Source: Cronobacter condimenti 1330
GTDB lineage: Bacteria > Pseudomonadota > Gammaproteobacteria > Enterobacterales > Enterobacteriaceae
DNA: 64,000 nucleotides
Direction: 5' to 3'
Assembly (NCBI RefSeq): GCF_001277255.1
Contig: NZ_CP012264.1
Location: forward strand, 3,410,001-3,474,000
The notes under the pieces were generated by a model that saw nothing but the letters and a program-made list of their open reading frames with translations, had not been told where the DNA came from and made no database searches. Shown here piece after piece: positions 61,463-64,000 of this stretch. Within the stretch, counting starts at the first letter, position 1. Every line of letters begins with the position of its first letter. The translations under genes were made by a program, and so were the position numbers.

Positions 61463-62272
61463 TTACCCGACGCTGCGCGCTGCTTTCGCCATCATTTTTT
61501 TCAGCGCATGAGACACCGCCACAAACCCAAAGGTGGCGGTCACCATGGTCGCCGCGCCAAAGCCTGAGGCGCAGTCCATGCGTTTCGGCCCTTCCGCCGT
61601 GCTTTTCATCGCGCAGACCGAGCCGTCAGCCTGCGGGTATACCAGCGCCTCAGTCGAGAACACACAGTCCACGCCGAGTTTCCCTTTGCTGTTTTTGACT
61701 ACGCCGAAATCACTTTTCAGCCGTTCGCGTAATTTGGCCGCCAGCGGATCCTGAATCGTTTTAGCAAGATCGGCAACCTGGATCTGCGTCGGGTCAATCT
61801 GCCCGCCCGCGCCGCCAGTGGTCACCAGCGGAATTTTATTGCGACGGCAATAAGCAATCAGCGCCGCTTTTGGGCGCACGCTGTCGATGGCGTCGATGAC
61901 ATAGCTAAACCCGGCATTCATATACTGCGCCACGTTATCCACGGTCACGAAATCGTCCACCACGTTAACGCGGCACTCCGGGTTTATCTGGCGGATGCGC
62001 TCGGCCATAACTTCCGATTTCGCCAGCCCAACGGTATCACGCAGCGCGTGGATCTGCCTGTTAGTATTGGTGACGCAGACATCATCCATATCAATCAGCG
62101 TGATCGCGCCAATTCCGGTGCGCGCCAGCGCTTCCGCGGCCCATGATCCGACGCCGCCAATGCCGACCACGCACACGTGCGCATCGGCAAAAAGCTGCAA
62201 CGCCGTTTCGCCATATAAACGGGCCGTGCCGCCAAAGCGGCTGCGCCAGGCGTCTGTGATAACTACAGCCAT
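61463..62272 (-). CDS. tcdA: tRNA threonylcarbamoyladenosine dehydratase TcdA
   Basis: E1-like enzyme (CsdL/YgdL) that cyclises t6A37 to ct6A in ANN-decoding tRNAs, using ATP and interacting with CsdE. 269 residues. ATP-binding VVGIGGVGSWAAEALARTGIG and LIDMDDVCVTNTNRQ are visible. The stop lies back-to-back with csdE with no spacer, so transcripts may overlap. Confidence 0.96.
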   Translation of the reverse strand: MAVVITDAWRSRFGGTARLYGETALQLFADAHVCVVGIGGVGSWAAEALARTGIGAITLIDMDDVCVTNTNRQIHALRDTVGLAKSEVMAERIRQINPECRVNVVDDFVTVDNVAQYMNAGFSYVIDAIDSVRPKAALIAYCRRNKIPLVTTGGAGGQIDPTQIQVADLAKTIQDPLAAKLRERLKSDFGVVKNSKGKLGVDCVFSTEALVYPQADGSVCAMKSTAEGPKRMDCASGFGAATMVTATFGFVAVSHALKKMMAKAARSVG

Positions 62273-62289
62273 AAAACCTCAGATGTAAA

Positions 62290-62315
62290 AAGGGTGAGAG
62301 TTCTCCCTCACCCTT
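62290..62315. repeat. Short palindrome upstream of tcdA
   Basis: AAGGGTGAG-agttctcc-CTCACCCTT, 17 bp upstream of the tcdA start. Belongs to the class of CCCTCACC-type intergenic repeats; not a terminator of any upstream gene in an evident way, but lies 3' of mltA on the minus strand. Confidence 0.5.
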
Positions 62316-62331
62316 GTTCAGTAATCCGCAG

Positions 62332-62357
62332 GCCCGGCAGACGCAACGCCACCGGGC
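62332..62357. repeat. REP element between mltA and tcdA
   Basis: GCCCGGCAGACGCAACGCCACCGGGC: inverted arms GCCCGG/CCGGGC like the enterobacterial REP consensus. Lies 24 bp after the mltA stop. Confidence 0.75.
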
Positions 62358-62381
62358 GACAAGACGGTCAGAATATCATAT

Positions 62382-63479
62382 TCAGCCGCTGAACACGTTA
62401 CCGGCGCCCGGCGCGGTTTTCAGCACCCAGACGCGGCCATAGTGATTATACCAGCCTGCGCGATGACCTGCGTCCGGCCCAATGCCCTGATAAATATCGA
62501 AGTGCTGACCTTTGATAGCCCCGCCCACATCCAGCGCGACCATAAGCCGCAACTCATACTGCCCGTTGAACTTGCCGTTATTATCAAGTAGCGGCACTTC
62601 CGCAAGCAGCGTGGTTCCGGCCGGAATAATCGAACGGTCCGACGCCACCGACGCACGACCAATCAGCGGCACGCCGCTTGCGCCTTTCACCGGTGCATAG
62701 TTTTGTGGTTTAAAGAAGACGAAGGAGGGGTTCTCTTCAAGCAACGCACGCACCTCTTGCTCGCTATGAGTTTCACCCCAGTGGCGGATCGCCTGCATCG
62801 ACATGTCTTCACGCTTCACCTCGCCACGATCGATAAGCACTTTACCGATGCTGCGATAGGGATGACCGTTTTTCCCGGCGTAAGCAAAGAAATTCAGCGG
62901 GCGGCCATCGCCGAAATCGATATAACCGCTGCCCTGCACGTCCATGATGAAGTTATCCATCAACGAGTTGCTGTAAGCCAGCACATAGCTGTCGCTAAGG
63001 CCGCCTGCGTAAATCTGCGCGCGTGAAGGGAGACGACCGCGTTTGGGCGGCATGCGGTAAATAGGGTACTGGAACTCGCCCTGACGGGTGTAGCGCGCCT
63101 GCACAACTGGCGTGTAGTAGCCGGTAAACTGGACGTTGCCGTAGTTATCTGCGCCTTCCATCTGCCAGGCGTCGATACCGAACTGGCGCAGCGAACGAGT
63201 ATCGCCACCGGCGCGCAGCCACTCCTGCACCGCGTTGTAAACGCTACTCTGCGAGCCGAAAAGACGCGGCGAGGCGCTGCGGATAGCCGCTACTTGCTCG
63301 GAAAAGTCGCCCGCATTAATTGGCGCGCCAATGGCGTCTGGCTGGTTTACCAGGGAAAACGGCTGCGTAAATTTGCCATCTTTATATTGCTGACCGCGAT
63401 CGGTCGGTTTGGAAGAACAGGCAGCCAGCAGCGTTACCATCGCCCCTGCCGCCAGATATTTTGCCCAACGTCCTTTCAT
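62382..63479 (-). CDS. mltA: Membrane-bound lytic murein transglycosylase A
   Basis: Outer-membrane lipoprotein that cleaves peptidoglycan glycan strands with 1,6-anhydro product. 365 residues, the E. coli length. Signal peptide ends in lipobox LAACSS. The MltA domain includes FTGYYTPVVQARY, QGSGYIDFGDGR, and the late 3D-type region VALDVGGAIKGQHFDIYQGIG with the catalytic Asp. ATG at 63479 (MKGRWAK) is conserved; the open frame to 63545 is not. Divergent from the tRNA genes. Confidence 0.97.
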   Translation of the reverse strand: MKGRWAKYLAAGAMVTLLAACSSKPTDRGQQYKDGKFTQPFSLVNQPDAIGAPINAGDFSEQVAAIRSASPRLFGSQSSVYNAVQEWLRAGGDTRSLRQFGIDAWQMEGADNYGNVQFTGYYTPVVQARYTRQGEFQYPIYRMPPKRGRLPSRAQIYAGGLSDSYVLAYSNSLMDNFIMDVQGSGYIDFGDGRPLNFFAYAGKNGHPYRSIGKVLIDRGEVKREDMSMQAIRHWGETHSEQEVRALLEENPSFVFFKPQNYAPVKGASGVPLIGRASVASDRSIIPAGTTLLAEVPLLDNNGKFNGQYELRLMVALDVGGAIKGQHFDIYQGIGPDAGHRAGWYNHYGRVWVLKTAPGAGNVFSG

Positions 63480-63682
63480 GACTCTCTCCGCTATTGCGCT
63501 GTCCGCAGGCGAAGATAGCAAACCGACGGGCGCAAAGAAACGCATAAGCCCGGCCAGAGCATGGGCAGGATTAAATAATCATCAATCAGAGTGATATTCA
63601 ATCAAGCTGACGCCGATTCAGCTTATTGTTTTAAAAAAAGGTTGCAACGAAAGCTCAGCGGAGTATAGTGCGCTTCCACGGA

Positions 63683-63759
<77 letters not shown>

Positions 63760-63800
63760 ATTAACGCGCACGGCGCGACAATGTGAAGAAGTAAGACGGA

Positions 63801-63877
<77 letters not shown>

Positions 63878-63885
63878 ATAAAATG

Positions 63886-63909
63886 AACACCCTGACGGGT
63901 GTTTTTTTA
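63886..63909 (+). terminator. Terminator of the tRNA-fMet array
   Basis: AACACCC-tga-CGGGTGTT with seven T, nine bases after the second tRNA. Confidence 0.85.
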
Positions 63910-63956
63910 TGCCCAAAATTCACCATCCCGGTTCTCTTTTCTCCCCGGTAAGGTAA

Positions 63957-63980
63957 AAAGGCGCGTTATCCGCGCCTTGC
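63957..63980 (-). terminator. amiC terminator overlapping its stop codon
   Basis: AAGGCGCG-gataa-CGCGCCTT on the minus strand followed by TTT. The loop includes the TAA stop of amiC. Confidence 0.65.
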
Positions 63981-64000
63981 CAGTGTGCCGCCATCTGCAA
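63966..64000 (-). CDS. amiC: N-acetylmuramoyl-L-alanine amidase AmiC, last codons (cut by window edge)
   Basis: Only the last ten codons are seen: ADGGTLARRG then TAA. E. coli AmiC ends in a very similar SDGATLARR, and amiC follows the metZWV tRNAs there on the same strand. AmiC splits septal peptidoglycan and needs NlpD, encoded at 13.2-14.3 kb. Identification rests on ten residues plus context. Confidence 0.7.
   Translation of the reverse strand, partial: ADGGTLARRG

Overview
The window is chromosomal DNA of an Enterobacteriaceae bacterium, GC-rich by eye. Nearly every gene has a close Escherichia coli counterpart, in an order close to E. coli's mutS-rpoS-cys-eno-relA-barA-csrB-sdaCB-gcvA-csd-mltA-metZWV segment. 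Base composition, a cysG-cysDNC cluster, cynRTS beside mutS and a nanE/PTS/RpiR locus suggest Cronobacter or a near relative (Franconibacter, Siccibacter, Enterobacter). The species is an inference. I saw no prophage, insertion sequence, transposon or CRISPR array.

Layout. 1-3.5 kb: the end of a TetR regulator, an NTF2-fold protein and a cyanate module (cynTS with divergent cynR). 3.7-6.3 kb: mutS. 6.4-12.1 kb: accessory genes of the variable mutS-rpoS interval, namely a HosA-controlled hydroxyarylic acid decarboxylase (ecdBCD), then a LysR regulator divergent from an MFS pump plus an NTF2-like gene. 12.1-18.8 kb: rpoS, nlpD, pcm, surE, truD, ispF, ispD, ftsB, all on the minus strand. 19-29.4 kb: sulfate assimilation (cysGDNC, cysJIH) around iap, with no CRISPR-Cas between iap and cysH. 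29.6-31 kb: queD and queE. 31-36.6 kb: accessory genes (YgcG-like TPM protein, nanE, a PTS permease, an RpiR regulator, a lone acyl-reductase-like SDR). 36.7-44.4 kb: eno, pyrG, mazG, relA, rlmD. 44.5-52.4 kb: barA, a flavodoxin, truC, yqcC, the CsrB small RNA, syd, queF, ppnN. 52.9-64 kb: sdaCB, xni, rlmM, ygdD, gcvA, the GcvB small RNA, ygdI, csdAE, tcdA, mltA, two initiator tRNAs and the last codons of amiC.

How the genes connect. Stress signalling is dense: RelA makes (p)ppGpp, PpnN binds it, RpoS directs stationary-phase transcription, and BarA drives CsrB through UvrY; the upstream UvrY-type palindrome of csrB is visible. Cys genes take sulfate to sulfide, with CysG supplying siroheme to CysI. 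QueD, QueE and QueF are three queuosine steps. NlpD activates AmiC, whose 3' end closes the window. The least explained parts are the acyl-reductase-like SDR, the sugar specificity of the nanE-linked PTS, the 405-bp gap between truD and surE, and the substrate of the LysR/MFS pump.
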